Positions 1-6,570 of a stretch of 25,837 nucleotides of DNA are shown here, piece by piece. This stretch comes from UBA8950 sp034411635 (lineage in GTDB: Bacteria; Chloroflexota; Anaerolineae; Anaerolineales; Villigracilaceae), in contig DAOUML010000152.1 of assembly GCA_034411635.1 (NCBI GenBank), forward strand, positions 1 through 25,837. Direction: 5' to 3'. Each line of letters begins with the position of its first letter. The first letter of the stretch is position 1. Under the pieces are notes generated by a model that worked only from the letters and a program-made list of their open reading frames with translations, did not search any database and was not told the DNA's origin. The position numbers and the translations under genes were made by a program.

Positions 1-103
1 GTGGGAAACGCTCGATTGGCCGATTCTGATCGGTTTGACGGCGTCCCTGTCCATCGTCTTTTCCCTGATCGCGGCTGGTTTGAGCGGATTGAAGAAAGAG
101 TAA
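1..103 (+). CDS. C-terminal fragment of an unidentified membrane protein
   Basis: An open frame enters from the left edge (first full codon at position 2) and stops at the TAA at 101-103. It encodes the last 33 residues of a protein. The visible part is a hydrophobic segment (WPILIGLTASLSIVFSLIAA) followed by a short basic-acidic tail ending KKE, which fits a terminal transmembrane helix with its end exposed. The family cannot be identified from so little sequence; a transporter permease is possible but this is only a guess from the hydrophobicity. Confidence 0.6.
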   Translation, partial: WETLDWPILIGLTASLSIVFSLIAAGLSGLKKE

Positions 104-105
104 AG

Positions 106-217
106 GTAACTGCCTACCGTAGCGCGACTTTCAAGTCGCGTTTAGGAATAAAACAGTGAGAATTTGCTTTTAGGCGACATAAATGTCGCCCTACGAGTAT
201 CAGTTCGTAGGCAGTTG
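106..217. repeat. BIME-like element: two inverted GTAG-REP hairpins
   Basis: Two short hairpins face each other. The left is GTAG (119-122) followed by the perfect stem CGCGACTT-TC-AAGTCGCG (123-140). The right, read on the minus strand, is GTAG (194-191) followed by GGCGACAT-TT-ATGTCGCC (190-173). Their sequences align almost base for base, including the start of the flank after the stem. An outer 10-bp inverted repeat encloses both: AACTGCCTAC (108-117) and GTAGGCAGTT (207-216). A GTAG foot plus hairpin, in inverted pairs, is the known layout of REP/BIME elements mobilised by RAYT transposases. No RAYT gene is in the window, so the assignment to that system is inference. Confidence 0.7.
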
Positions 218-233
218 CGAATAAAGAGTATAG

Positions 234-274
234 AAAAAACACCATCGCATAAGGAAATATGCAATGGTGTTTTG
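234..274 (-). terminator. Intrinsic terminator of efp
   Basis: Read on the minus strand, a 13-bp stem AACACCATTGCAT / ATGCGATGGTGTT (271-259 with 250-238, one T-G wobble) is followed at once by a six-T run (239-234). It lies 50 bp past the efp stop, the right orientation and distance for rho-independent termination of that gene. Confidence 0.85.
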
Positions 275-323
275 CAAAAACAGGCTTATTGCAGTGTAAA
301 TCTCGCGGTTACAACATTACAAA

Positions 324-881
324 TTAAACGCGGGTCACATAATCGCCAGAGCGTGTATCGACGCGAATGACATCGCCTTCTTTTACGAAATTGGGGACTT
401 GCACTTCGATGCCGGTTTCAACCGTAACTTTTTTGGTAACGCCGGTGGCGGTATCACCGCGCACAGCCACTTCAGCGGCAACAACTTTCAGGTCTACCGT
501 GAGCGGGAGTTCGATATCAATGGGCTCGTTTTTGTAGAAGGTTATTTTGCATTCGGTGCCTTCCTTCAAAAAACCGGCCAAATCGCCCACGACGCTGGCC
601 GCAATGGCGGGCTGGTCGTAGGTTTGATTGTCCATGAAGTGGAAGTAATCGCTGTCGCTATAAAGAAACTGGACATTGTGAAAATCGAGACTGGCATCGG
701 GAACGCGTTCGCCAGATTGGAAGGTTTTTTCAATATTGGAGCCGGTTTTCAGGTTGCGCGCCTTAATGCGAATGGTGGCATTACCGCGCCCCGGTTTGTG
801 GTGATTGTATTCAAGCACTTTGAACAATTGCCCATCCAGTTCAAAAGTAACGCCCTTGCGAAGGTCATTTACGTCAATCAT
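324..881 (-). CDS. efp: Translation elongation factor P
   Basis: EF-P binds stalled ribosomes between the P and E sites and speeds peptide-bond formation at polyproline stretches. The 185-residue product has the normal family length and three-domain layout: an N-terminal KOW-like domain (MIDVNDLRKGVTFELDGQLF), the OB-fold middle domain and the typical C-terminal ending (GDVIRVDTRSGDYVTRV). The loop that points at the peptidyl-tRNA reads HKPGRGNA, with Arg32 at the tip where E. coli has the lysine modified by EpmA. The start at 881 is chosen because an AAAGGAAAT ribosome site lies just before it and the family begins here; the open frame runs 20 codons further upstream but without a family match. 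It is monocistronic, divergent from thrC and closed by its own terminator. Confidence 0.96.
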   Translation of the reverse strand: MIDVNDLRKGVTFELDGQLFKVLEYNHHKPGRGNATIRIKARNLKTGSNIEKTFQSGERVPDASLDFHNVQFLYSDSDYFHFMDNQTYDQPAIAASVVGDLAGFLKEGTECKITFYKNEPIDIELPLTVDLKVVAAEVAVRGDTATGVTKKVTVETGIEVQVPNFVKEGDVIRVDTRSGDYVTRV

Positions 882-920
882 ACTTATTTCCTTTTTTATT
901 TTTGCTGAGTTAACTAGATA

Positions 921-930
921 ATTATAGCCG
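921..930 (-). promoter_or_regulatory. Putative -10 element of efp
   Basis: The minus strand reads CGGCTATAAT, with a perfect TATAAT at 926-921. It sits about 40 nt before the efp start, leaving room for a short leader with the ribosome site. It differs by one base from the CGGGTATAAT found before three other genes. No good -35 hexamer is visible 16-18 bp upstream. Confidence 0.6.
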
Positions 931-1000
931 AAACAGGGCATTTCGAGAATGGCGGAAATTTATGGCGAGAATTCTTGAAAAGCGCAATTTGTGACGGTGA

Positions 1001-1010
1001 CGGGTATAAT
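1001..1010 (+). promoter_or_regulatory. Putative promoter core CGGGTATAAT of thrC
   Basis: A perfect TATAAT (1005-1010) preceded by CGGG lies 29 nt before the thrC ATG, giving a leader of about 22 nt that contains a GGAG ribosome site (1029-1032). No convincing -35 hexamer is present. The identical 10-mer occurs before pstS and before the M42 peptidase gene. Confidence 0.65.
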
Positions 1011-1039
1011 CGCGCTAATCTTTTCTTTGGAGTTTTCCG

Positions 1040-2089
1040 ATGACTTATCAAGGTATTTTGCATCGCTACGGGCATTTGCTCGACCTGCCAGCGCATACCC
1101 AGCCTGTTTCCCTTTTGGAGGGAAATACCCCGCTGATTCCGCTGCCGCGTTTGGGACGTGAATTGGGCTGTGCGTTGTATGTCAAGTTCGAGGGGCTGAA
1201 CCCGACCGGGTCATTCAAAGACCGGGGCATGACAGCCGCCATCAGCGAGGCGCTTGGGCGCGGGGCGCAGACGGTGATTTGTGCTTCGACGGGCAATACG
1301 GCCGCTTCGGCGGCGGCTTACGCGGCTCGTTCGGGACTGCGCGCGATTGTGCTGATTCCCGAAGGCAAGGTGGCGGCGGGCAAACTGGCCGGGGCAATTG
1401 CTTACGGGGCCGAGGTGATTCAGGTGCAGGGTTCGTTTGATGATGCGCTTTCGCTGGTGGTTGAGATTACCCAGAAGACGCCGATTGCGCTGGTCAATTC
1501 GATTAATCCGTATCGCATCGAGGGTCAGAAGAGCGCGGCTTTTGAGATTTGCGATGTTTTGGGCAGCGCGCCCGATTGGTTGTGCCTGCCGGTGGGCAAT
1601 GCCGGCAATATTACGTCATACTGGGCTGGGTTTAAGCAGTATCATCGCGAAAAAGCGACCGACCTGCCTCGGATTTTGGGCGCGCAGGCGGCTGGATCCG
1701 CGCCGCTGGTGCTCGGACATCCGGTGGACAAGCCGGAGACGGTGGCGACGGCCATCCGTATTGGGAAGCCGGCGCGGGGCGAACAGGCCCTCGAAGCGGC
1801 CCAGGAGTCGAACGGAGTCATCATGGCCGTTTCGGACGAGGAAATTCTCTCGACTCAGAAAACGCTTGCCAGCGAGGGGGTTTGGGTAGAACCGGCTTCG
1901 GCGGCTGGATTGGCCGGTTTAATGGCGAGAACGGCTGCGGGTCAGTTTGATGCGCGTGGGAAGAAAATTGTGGTGGTGTGTACCGGGCATGGGTTGAAGG
2001 ACCCGGCCATCGTGGTTGAGTCGTTTCAATCTCCCAAAATTATCCCCGCGACTTACGAAGCGCTGGTGGGGTTGGTTGGCGGGTCTTGA
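1040..2089 (+). CDS. thrC: Threonine synthase
   Basis: PLP-dependent enzyme that converts O-phospho-L-homoserine to L-threonine, the last step of threonine synthesis, in the cytoplasm. The 349-residue protein is of the short bacterial/archaeal type. Residues 54-64 (NPTGSFKDRGM) contain the PLP-binding Lys60; TGNTAAS (84-90) matches the conserved cofactor/substrate loop, and GNAGN (186-190) is the glycine-rich loop that holds the PLP phosphate. The start has a GGAG ribosome site about 8 nt upstream. It is transcribed alone, divergent from efp and convergent with the permease gene downstream. Related fold type II enzymes such as threonine dehydratase are less likely because of the SFKDRGM signature and the LEGNTPLIPLPRL N-terminus. 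Confidence 0.93.
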   Translation: MTYQGILHRYGHLLDLPAHTQPVSLLEGNTPLIPLPRLGRELGCALYVKFEGLNPTGSFKDRGMTAAISEALGRGAQTVICASTGNTAASAAAYAARSGLRAIVLIPEGKVAAGKLAGAIAYGAEVIQVQGSFDDALSLVVEITQKTPIALVNSINPYRIEGQKSAAFEICDVLGSAPDWLCLPVGNAGNITSYWAGFKQYHREKATDLPRILGAQAAGSAPLVLGHPVDKPETVATAIRIGKPARGEQALEAAQESNGVIMAVSDEEILSTQKTLASEGVWVEPASAAGLAGLMARTAAGQFDARGKKIVVVCTGHGLKDPAIVVESFQSPKIIPATYEALVGLVGGS

Positions 2090-2110
2090 ATAGATTTTAC
2101 GGAGCCAGGC

Positions 2111-2147
2111 GTCCTTCGACTACGCTGAAAAACGCTCCGCTCAGGAC
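2111..2147. repeat. CTTCGACTACG/CTCCGCTCAGG palindromic repeat, copy 1
   Basis: The sequence runs from GTCCTTCGACTACGCTG to CGCTCCGCTCAGGAC. The outer GTCCT/AGGAC ends pair and the middle forms an imperfect hairpin. The same two half-sites occur again at 23153-23196 and, reversed, near 23080, so this is a dispersed short palindromic (REP-like) element. It lies between the thrC stop and the terminator. Confidence 0.7.
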
Positions 2148-2170
2148 GGGTGTGAGCAGTTGGTAATTAA

Positions 2171-2209
2171 ATCAAAAACGGCGCGGAGATTCTCCGCGCC
2201 GTTTTTGAT
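2171..2209. terminator. Bidirectional terminator between thrC and the UMF1 permease gene
   Basis: A perfect 19-bp inverted repeat (2171-2189 and 2191-2209) has a GC-rich core (GGCGCGGAGA) flanked by A-tracts on one side and T-tracts on the other, so it gives a stem followed by U-rich RNA in both directions. It lies between the thrC stop at 2089 and the permease stop at 2213, serving both convergent genes. Confidence 0.9.
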
Positions 2210-2212
2210 TTT

Positions 2213-3649
2213 TTATTCCGCTTGGGCGTTCTTGTCGTAAGCCTTTACGTCGGCAATCGCTTTTTTGACGTTGACGAAGGGCAGGATCATCAATCCGGCT
2301 ACGAAGAAGAAGATGAGCGCGAGCAGGGCCGGGCGCAGACTGCCGAAAATCTGGTTCATCAGGCCGAAGACGAGCGGGCCGATCCAGGAGGTGCCGCGTT
2401 CGGAGACTTCGTAGAAGGAGTAGTATTCGGCTTCTTTGCCGTCGGGAATCATTTGGGCGAACAGGCTGCGGCTGATGGCCTGGCTGCCGCCCATGACGAG
2501 GGCGATGAAGAAGCCGAGAATGTAGAATTGAAGGATGCGGCTATCGCCGTAAAGGCCGCTGTAGGCGTAGATGACGACTGCTGACCAGATGACCAGGCTG
2601 AAAACAATTGATTCTTTTGCGCCCATTTTGCCAGCCAGCCAACCCCAAAGCAGCGCGCCCCCGAAGGCGACGAATTGAATCATCAGGATGACGATGGTGA
2701 GCGTTTGCTGGTCTACCTCGAGGCCGCCGTTGATGAGCGGCGCGGCGGCGAAAGTGGCCGAAACGGCGATGACGGTTTGAATGCCGTCGTTGTAGAGGAA
2801 GTAGGCCAGCAGGAACTTAAGCGTTTCAGGGAAGTTTTTGACTTCGCGGATGGTTTTTGCGAGTTGTTTGAAGCCAATGCCCAGATAAGTTTCGCCGGGC
2901 GGCAGTGGTCGGGCGGCGCGGCGGGAGCGCAGGCGCGCCCAGGTGATGAAGGAAAATCCGAGCCACCAGACGCCGGCCGAGGCCAGGTTGATGCGAATAG
3001 CCAGGCCGGTTGGCACACCCAAATCTTCATGGAAGGTGTAGAAAATAAGGTTGAGCAGCAGGAGTAATCCGCCGCCGATGTAGCCGAGCGCCCAGCCGTA
3101 GGAGGAGACTTTGTCGCGCTGGTCTTCGGTGGCGATGTCGGGCAGGTAGGCGTTGTAGAAGACGATGGCCGCCCCGAATGACAGGTTGGCGATGATGTAG
3201 AGCAGTCCGCCCAGCCACCACACCTCGCCGGTGACGCCAAAGAAGGCGATGGTGGCGATTGCGCCAATGGTGGCGAAGAATTGCATCATGCGCTTGCGCA
3301 TTTGCGAGTAATCGGCAATGGCACCCAGAATAGGCAGGAAGATGACTTGCAGGAGAACCGAAAACGAGATGCAGTAGGGCAGGAAAGAATCCGGGGCGAC
3401 CTGGAATCCTGCCAGATTAACCGTCAGGGGGTATTGGGCGGCCAGGGCTTCGGTCCACTCGAATCCGTTTTTGGCGGCAAATTCGAGTTTGGCGGCTTCA
3501 CGCGCCAGGGACGCCAGGTAAGGCCCCAGAAAAACGGTGCCGACGGTGGTGCTGAAGGCCGAGTTGGCCCAATCGTACATGCCCCAGCCGAAGATTTCGC
3601 GCTTGTCGTTGGGTTGGGGCGTTGTTTCTGAGTTTTCTGGTTGACTCAT
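2213..3649 (-). CDS. UMF1 / Atg22-like MFS permease
   Basis: A 478-residue polytopic membrane protein of the major facilitator superfamily. After a polar N-terminus the signature GWGMYDWANSAFSTTV (21-36) is characteristic of the UMF1 family, related to the yeast vacuolar amino-acid effluxer Atg22. Late in the protein, QMIPDGKEAEYYSFYEVSER followed by GTSWIGP is the second conserved region of this family. Many hydrophobic segments fit about 12 helices. The substrate is unknown; amino-acid or other small-solute efflux is suggested only by the Atg22 relationship. The start has a GGAG site 8 nt upstream. It is a single gene, divergent from the unknown gene at 3839. Confidence 0.88.
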   Translation of the reverse strand: MSQPENSETTPQPNDKREIFGWGMYDWANSAFSTTVGTVFLGPYLASLAREAAKLEFAAKNGFEWTEALAAQYPLTVNLAGFQVAPDSFLPYCISFSVLLQVIFLPILGAIADYSQMRKRMMQFFATIGAIATIAFFGVTGEVWWLGGLLYIIANLSFGAAIVFYNAYLPDIATEDQRDKVSSYGWALGYIGGGLLLLLNLIFYTFHEDLGVPTGLAIRINLASAGVWWLGFSFITWARLRSRRAARPLPPGETYLGIGFKQLAKTIREVKNFPETLKFLLAYFLYNDGIQTVIAVSATFAAAPLINGGLEVDQQTLTIVILMIQFVAFGGALLWGWLAGKMGAKESIVFSLVIWSAVVIYAYSGLYGDSRILQFYILGFFIALVMGGSQAISRSLFAQMIPDGKEAEYYSFYEVSERGTSWIGPLVFGLMNQIFGSLRPALLALIFFFVAGLMILPFVNVKKAIADVKAYDKNAQAE

Positions 3650-3804
3650 TGGTTTCTCCAGGCCTGGTGGGAATTGTTTGCGAGATTTTGTGAGTGCTTC
3701 CAGTATACAGTTTTTCTACCAAATTGGGTGGAGTTTCGATGCCGTTTTACGGATTTGTTAACCAAATGTTATTTTTCTGTCACTGCCTTGATATGAGGCT
3801 GTAC

Positions 3805-3827
3805 GGTTCAAAAAAGAACCTTATGCT
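3805..3827 (+). promoter_or_regulatory. Putative promoter with inverted repeat upstream of the 3839 gene
   Basis: TATGCT at 3822-3827 is a plausible -10, ending 11 nt before the first ATG. Immediately upstream lies a perfect inverted repeat GGTTC-N6-GAACC (3805-3820) that would fill the spacer between -35 and -10, a position typical of repressor operators. There is no purine-rich ribosome site between it and the start, so a short-leader or leaderless transcript is possible. Confidence 0.4.
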
Positions 3828-3838
3828 ACCATCGCTGT

Positions 3839-4783
3839 ATGATGAAAGACTTTTTTAGTCTGCTTGAAATTTCCGGCAGTCGTTGGCATCAGTATTCCAG
3901 AGCGCAGTTTTTGACGAACCTGCACGGGTTGCAAAGTGATTTTCAAACCAGCCTGTTGGAGATGCGTTCTCTGGAAGATGGGCGAATGTCTTTGTTGGCC
4001 TTGCTGGCTGGCGGACAGGTGGTTAATTTGTATCGAGTTTCAAGTGGCGTGGAGCGTTTGGTCGCTTTGGATTTGTCGCAGGCTCTCAGCGGCTCCGATG
4101 TTGCTATGCGTCTGTTGGCGCTAACCCCCAATACCCTGCGCCTGGTGAAAATTCTCCTGGAGCAGCCGGGGCAAGTCACCTCGGCTCACGTTGACGCGCA
4201 AGATTTGCCGCGTGTTTTGGAGAGGGCGGGGCAAGGTTTGCATCCGGTTTTGGCGCATTGCTCCTGGCCTCAGGCGCATGGCTTTGCGCTTTTGCCTGGG
4301 CGCGGGCTTGCTGCCGATTTGGCGTTGCTGGTGGCCCCCAATCAGGTTTCTTGCACCGAAGGTGGTTTGGCTGGTTTGCTGCAAGCCGCGGGGCCGATTT
4401 GCCGGGTTCAGTTGCATCGCAGTGACCCTTTAACGCTGGCCTGGCAGGAATATTTTCTGTATTATTCGTTCAAAGGGTTGATGAAAGACTGGTTTGCCCG
4501 CTTGAGCGCGCCGGCTCGCCAACCTTTGCTGGCTGAAATTTTACGCGAGTTGAATTTTACTGCCTCAGCCAATGGCTGGAATATTAAATTTTCTCTTTCA
4601 GATGTGAGCGACCAGGCCGTTTTTTCATCACCCCAGGATGCGCGCTATGTTTACCAGCGATTGTTGCAGATATTAAAAAACCATGCTTCTCCTGTTTTTG
4701 GAGAAAGCATGGCAAAACGGTTGTTACACGAGGCCCAAAAAGGGCTATATCGACCTGAGCGGAGCGTGGAACTTTTTCCGTAG
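3839..4783 (+). CDS. Conserved-looking protein of unknown function (314 aa)
   Basis: I do not recognise this family. The protein appears soluble, with no signal peptide or clear membrane segment. It is rich in leucine and alanine. The N-terminal half (about 1-120) alternates strand-like and helix-like stretches (MSLLALLAGGQVVNLYRVSS); the middle has GFALLPGRGLAADLALLVAP; the C-terminal part (about 210-314) is mainly helical (RYVYQRLLQILKNHASPVFG). Two ATG codons stand in tandem at the start (3839, 3842); either could be used. The gene converges on pstB1 with only 21 bp between the stops, and the pstB1 terminator lies inside its last 35 codons. The final codons (RPERSVELFP) overlap a CCTGAGCGGAGCG sequence like one half of the local palindromic repeat, so the natural C-terminus may have been altered by that repeat. 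Confidence 0.75.
   Translation: MMKDFFSLLEISGSRWHQYSRAQFLTNLHGLQSDFQTSLLEMRSLEDGRMSLLALLAGGQVVNLYRVSSGVERLVALDLSQALSGSDVAMRLLALTPNTLRLVKILLEQPGQVTSAHVDAQDLPRVLERAGQGLHPVLAHCSWPQAHGFALLPGRGLAADLALLVAPNQVSCTEGGLAGLLQAAGPICRVQLHRSDPLTLAWQEYFLYYSFKGLMKDWFARLSAPARQPLLAEILRELNFTASANGWNIKFSLSDVSDQAVFSSPQDARYVYQRLLQILKNHASPVFGESMAKRLLHEAQKGLYRPERSVELFP
4675..4712 (-). terminator. Intrinsic terminator of pstB1, inside the opposing gene
   Basis: On the minus strand a stem CCATGCTTTCTCC / GGAGAAGCATGG (4712-4700 with 4692-4681, one bulged base) and a 7-nt loop are followed by six T residues (4680-4675). This is a classical terminator located about 90 bp past the pstB1 stop. It lies wholly within the coding sequence of the convergent 314-aa gene. 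On the plus strand no T-run follows the hairpin, so it acts in one direction only. Confidence 0.85.
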
Positions 4784-4804
4784 CGAAAATTTTCAAGTTG
4801 GGCA

Positions 4805-5566
4805 TTATCCCATGCGCCCGGTGATATAGGATTCGGTTAATTCCATTTTGGGGCGGGTGAACATGGCGTTGGTTTCAGAAAATTCGACCAGTTCGCCCAG
4901 CCAGAACAAGCCGGTAAAATCGGAGACGCGGGCCGCTTGCTGCATGTTATGGGTGACAATCACGATAGTGTATTTTTGCTTGAGTTCAGCAATCAGTTCT
5001 TCGATACGCAGGGTGGCGATTGGGTCAAGGGCCGAAGTCGATTCGTCCATCAGGATGACTTCCGGTTGCACCGCCAATACGCGGGCAATGCACAACCGTT
5101 GTTGCTGGCCGAGCGACAGGCTCATGGCATCGTCGTTTAATTTGTCTTTGACTTCATCCCACAGCGCGGCAGATTCCAGGCTGCGCTGAACATTCTCAGA
5201 AAGGCTGGCTTTATCTTTGTTTAGCCCCAGCACGCGCGGTCCAAAGGCTACGTTATCATAAATCGATTGCGGAAACGGATTGGGCTTTTGGAAAACCATC
5301 CCGACGCGTTGGCGCAGGTCAACCACATCCATATTCGGGGCGTAGATGTCCTGGTTTTTGAGCATGATTTTCCCCTCAACCCGCGTGCCTTCGATGGTGT
5401 CATTCATCCGGTTCAGGCAGCGCAGGAAGGTGGATTTGCCGCAGCCCGAAGGGCCAATCAGGGCTGTCACCTTGTTGGGCAATACTTCCATGTTGATATT
5501 TAACAGGGCGGGTTTGGCGGTGTAGTAAAAGTTCAGGTTTTGGATCGAGAAGACGGATTCTTTCAT
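4805..5566 (-). CDS. pstB: Phosphate ABC transporter ATPase PstB (copy 1, variant signature)
   Basis: ATP-hydrolysing subunit of the high-affinity phosphate importer, peripheral on the cytoplasmic face. The 253-residue length is typical. Visible motifs are Walker A GPSGCGKST (38-46), Q-loop Gln93 in VFQKP, Walker B ILMDE (171-175), D-loop SALD and switch His206 in VTHNM; the C-terminal ESYITGRMG is typical of PstB. The ABC signature reads LSLGQ (150-154) rather than LSGGQ, and the residue after the Walker B glutamate is Ser instead of Pro. It stands divergent from pstSCA-pstB2, with 97 bp between starts. The -10-like TAAAAT ends 6 nt before the ATG. See pstB2 for the complementary deviations that suggest a heterodimer. 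Confidence 0.95.
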   Translation of the reverse strand: MKESVFSIQNLNFYYTAKPALLNINMEVLPNKVTALIGPSGCGKSTFLRCLNRMNDTIEGTRVEGKIMLKNQDIYAPNMDVVDLRQRVGMVFQKPNPFPQSIYDNVAFGPRVLGLNKDKASLSENVQRSLESAALWDEVKDKLNDDAMSLSLGQQQRLCIARVLAVQPEVILMDESTSALDPIATLRIEELIAELKQKYTIVIVTHNMQQAARVSDFTGLFWLGELVEFSETNAMFTRPKMELTESYITGRMG

Positions 5567-5572
5567 GCCATG

Positions 5573-5578
5573 ATTTTA
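5573..5578 (-). promoter_or_regulatory. Putative -10 of pstB1 (leaderless spacing)
   Basis: The minus strand reads TAAAAT at 5578-5573, then six bases, then the pstB1 ATG at 5566. Transcription starting 6-7 nt after a -10 would begin at or next to the A of the ATG. No ribosome-binding site is visible upstream of the ATG. No good -35 hexamer is seen. Confidence 0.5.
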
Positions 5579-5645
5579 ACCGAGAATTTGATTTTTACCA
5601 CAGGCCTGTTTTGCTACTCTCATGCGCAATTTTCATCTCTCAAAC

Positions 5646-5655
5646 CGGGTATAAT
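5646..5655 (+). promoter_or_regulatory. Promoter core CGGGTATAAT of the pst operon (leaderless spacing)
   Basis: A perfect TATAAT at 5650-5655 is separated by only 8 nt from the pstS ATG at 5664, so the mRNA would start within a base or two of the start codon. No Shine-Dalgarno sequence is present. The 10-mer is identical to those before thrC and the M42 gene. CTCTCA occurs twice upstream (5617-5622 and 5637-5642), 20 bp apart, which could be a regulator site but does not match the 11-bp-spaced Pho box. Confidence 0.7.
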
Positions 5656-5663
5656 TCGCCCCG

Positions 5664-6554
5664 ATGAAAAATCTTGCCTATCTTCTTCTCTCTCTTTTTT
5701 TGCTTGTAAGTGGTTGTTCCGGTTCCGAGGCCCAGGCCGCTGCCAGGGGTGATGAAGCGGTGTATATCCAAAATAAAGGTTCTGATACGATGGTCAACCT
5801 GGCCCTGGGCTGGGCTGAGCGTTATCAGGATGTCAATCCAAACGTGCGTATTTCTGTTACTGGCGGCGGTTCTGGTACAGGAATTGCCGCCCTGTTCAAC
5901 AACACGGTAGACCTTGCCAATGCCTCCCGCGCCATCAAGCCTGAAGAAGTTGAGCGGGCAAAAGCCAGTGGCAGTGAGCCGATTGAGTTCATTGTCGCCC
6001 GTGATGCGATTGCCATCATCGTTCACCCTGATAACCCGGTTAATGCCTTAACCCTGCCGCAACTCTCCGATATTTACAGCGGAAAAATCAACAACTGGCG
6101 TGAACTGGGCGGCGAAGACCGGCCCATTGTGCGCCTTTCACGCGAAACGAACTCCGGCACGCATGTTTACTTCCTTGAAGAAGTGCTGCGCCTGGGCGAA
6201 GATGACGACAAGACCCTGTTCGCCACCAATACCCTCTTGCTACCCTCCTCCGAAGGCATTATTCACGAGGTGCGCCAAAACCCCAATGCCATTGGCTACG
6301 ATGGCCTGGGGTATGTTCCTCACGATTTGAAAGTGCTGGCAATCGCCAAAACAACCGGCGGCGTATATATCAGCCCCTCCATTGAAACCGTCAACAGCGG
6401 CCAATACCCCATTGCCCGTGACCTGTATATCTACACCATAGGACAACCCGAAGGCGTGACGAAGGAATACCTGGACTGGATTCTCTCTGACGAAGCCCAG
6501 CAAATCGTCGCCGATCTGGGGTTTGTGCCAGTTGGCAAGAAACACTATCCTTAA
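5664..6554 (+). CDS. pstS: Phosphate-binding lipoprotein PstS
   Basis: Extracytoplasmic phosphate-binding protein that feeds the PstCA channel. The N-terminus is a lipoprotein signal: a basic start, a leucine-rich core and the lipobox VSGC with the lipidated Cys18, so it is anchored to the membrane. Phosphate-contact loops are visible: KGSDTM (about residues 38-43), GGGSGTG (about 68-74) and SRETNSGTH (about 159-167). The ending (DEAQQIVADLGFVPV) matches PstS proteins. At 296 residues it is of normal length. It is first in a pstS-pstC-pstA-pstB2 operon; 16 bp separate it from pstC. Regulation by phosphate is expected for the family, but no PhoB/PhoR or PhoU gene is in the window. Confidence 0.96.
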   Translation: MKNLAYLLLSLFLLVSGCSGSEAQAAARGDEAVYIQNKGSDTMVNLALGWAERYQDVNPNVRISVTGGGSGTGIAALFNNTVDLANASRAIKPEEVERAKASGSEPIEFIVARDAIAIIVHPDNPVNALTLPQLSDIYSGKINNWRELGGEDRPIVRLSRETNSGTHVYFLEEVLRLGEDDDKTLFATNTLLLPSSEGIIHEVRQNPNAIGYDGLGYVPHDLKVLAIAKTTGGVYISPSIETVNSGQYPIARDLYIYTIGQPEGVTKEYLDWILSDEAQQIVADLGFVPVGKKHYP

Positions 6555-6570
6555 AATTTGAAGAAAGCCG

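Noticed and set aside
882..941. An N-terminal extension of EF-P by 20 codons on the minus strand
   Set aside because: The added residues do not match EF-P, and the AAAGGAAAT ribosome site lies directly before the ATG at 881.
4784..4804. A plus-strand terminator after the 314-aa gene
   Set aside because: Only 21 bp separate the stops, and no stem with a T-run is present on the plus strand.
5610..5645. Possible Pho box (CTCTCA at 5617 and 5637)
   Set aside because: The repeats are 20 bp apart rather than 11 and do not match the known CTGTCAT consensus; kept only as a remark.
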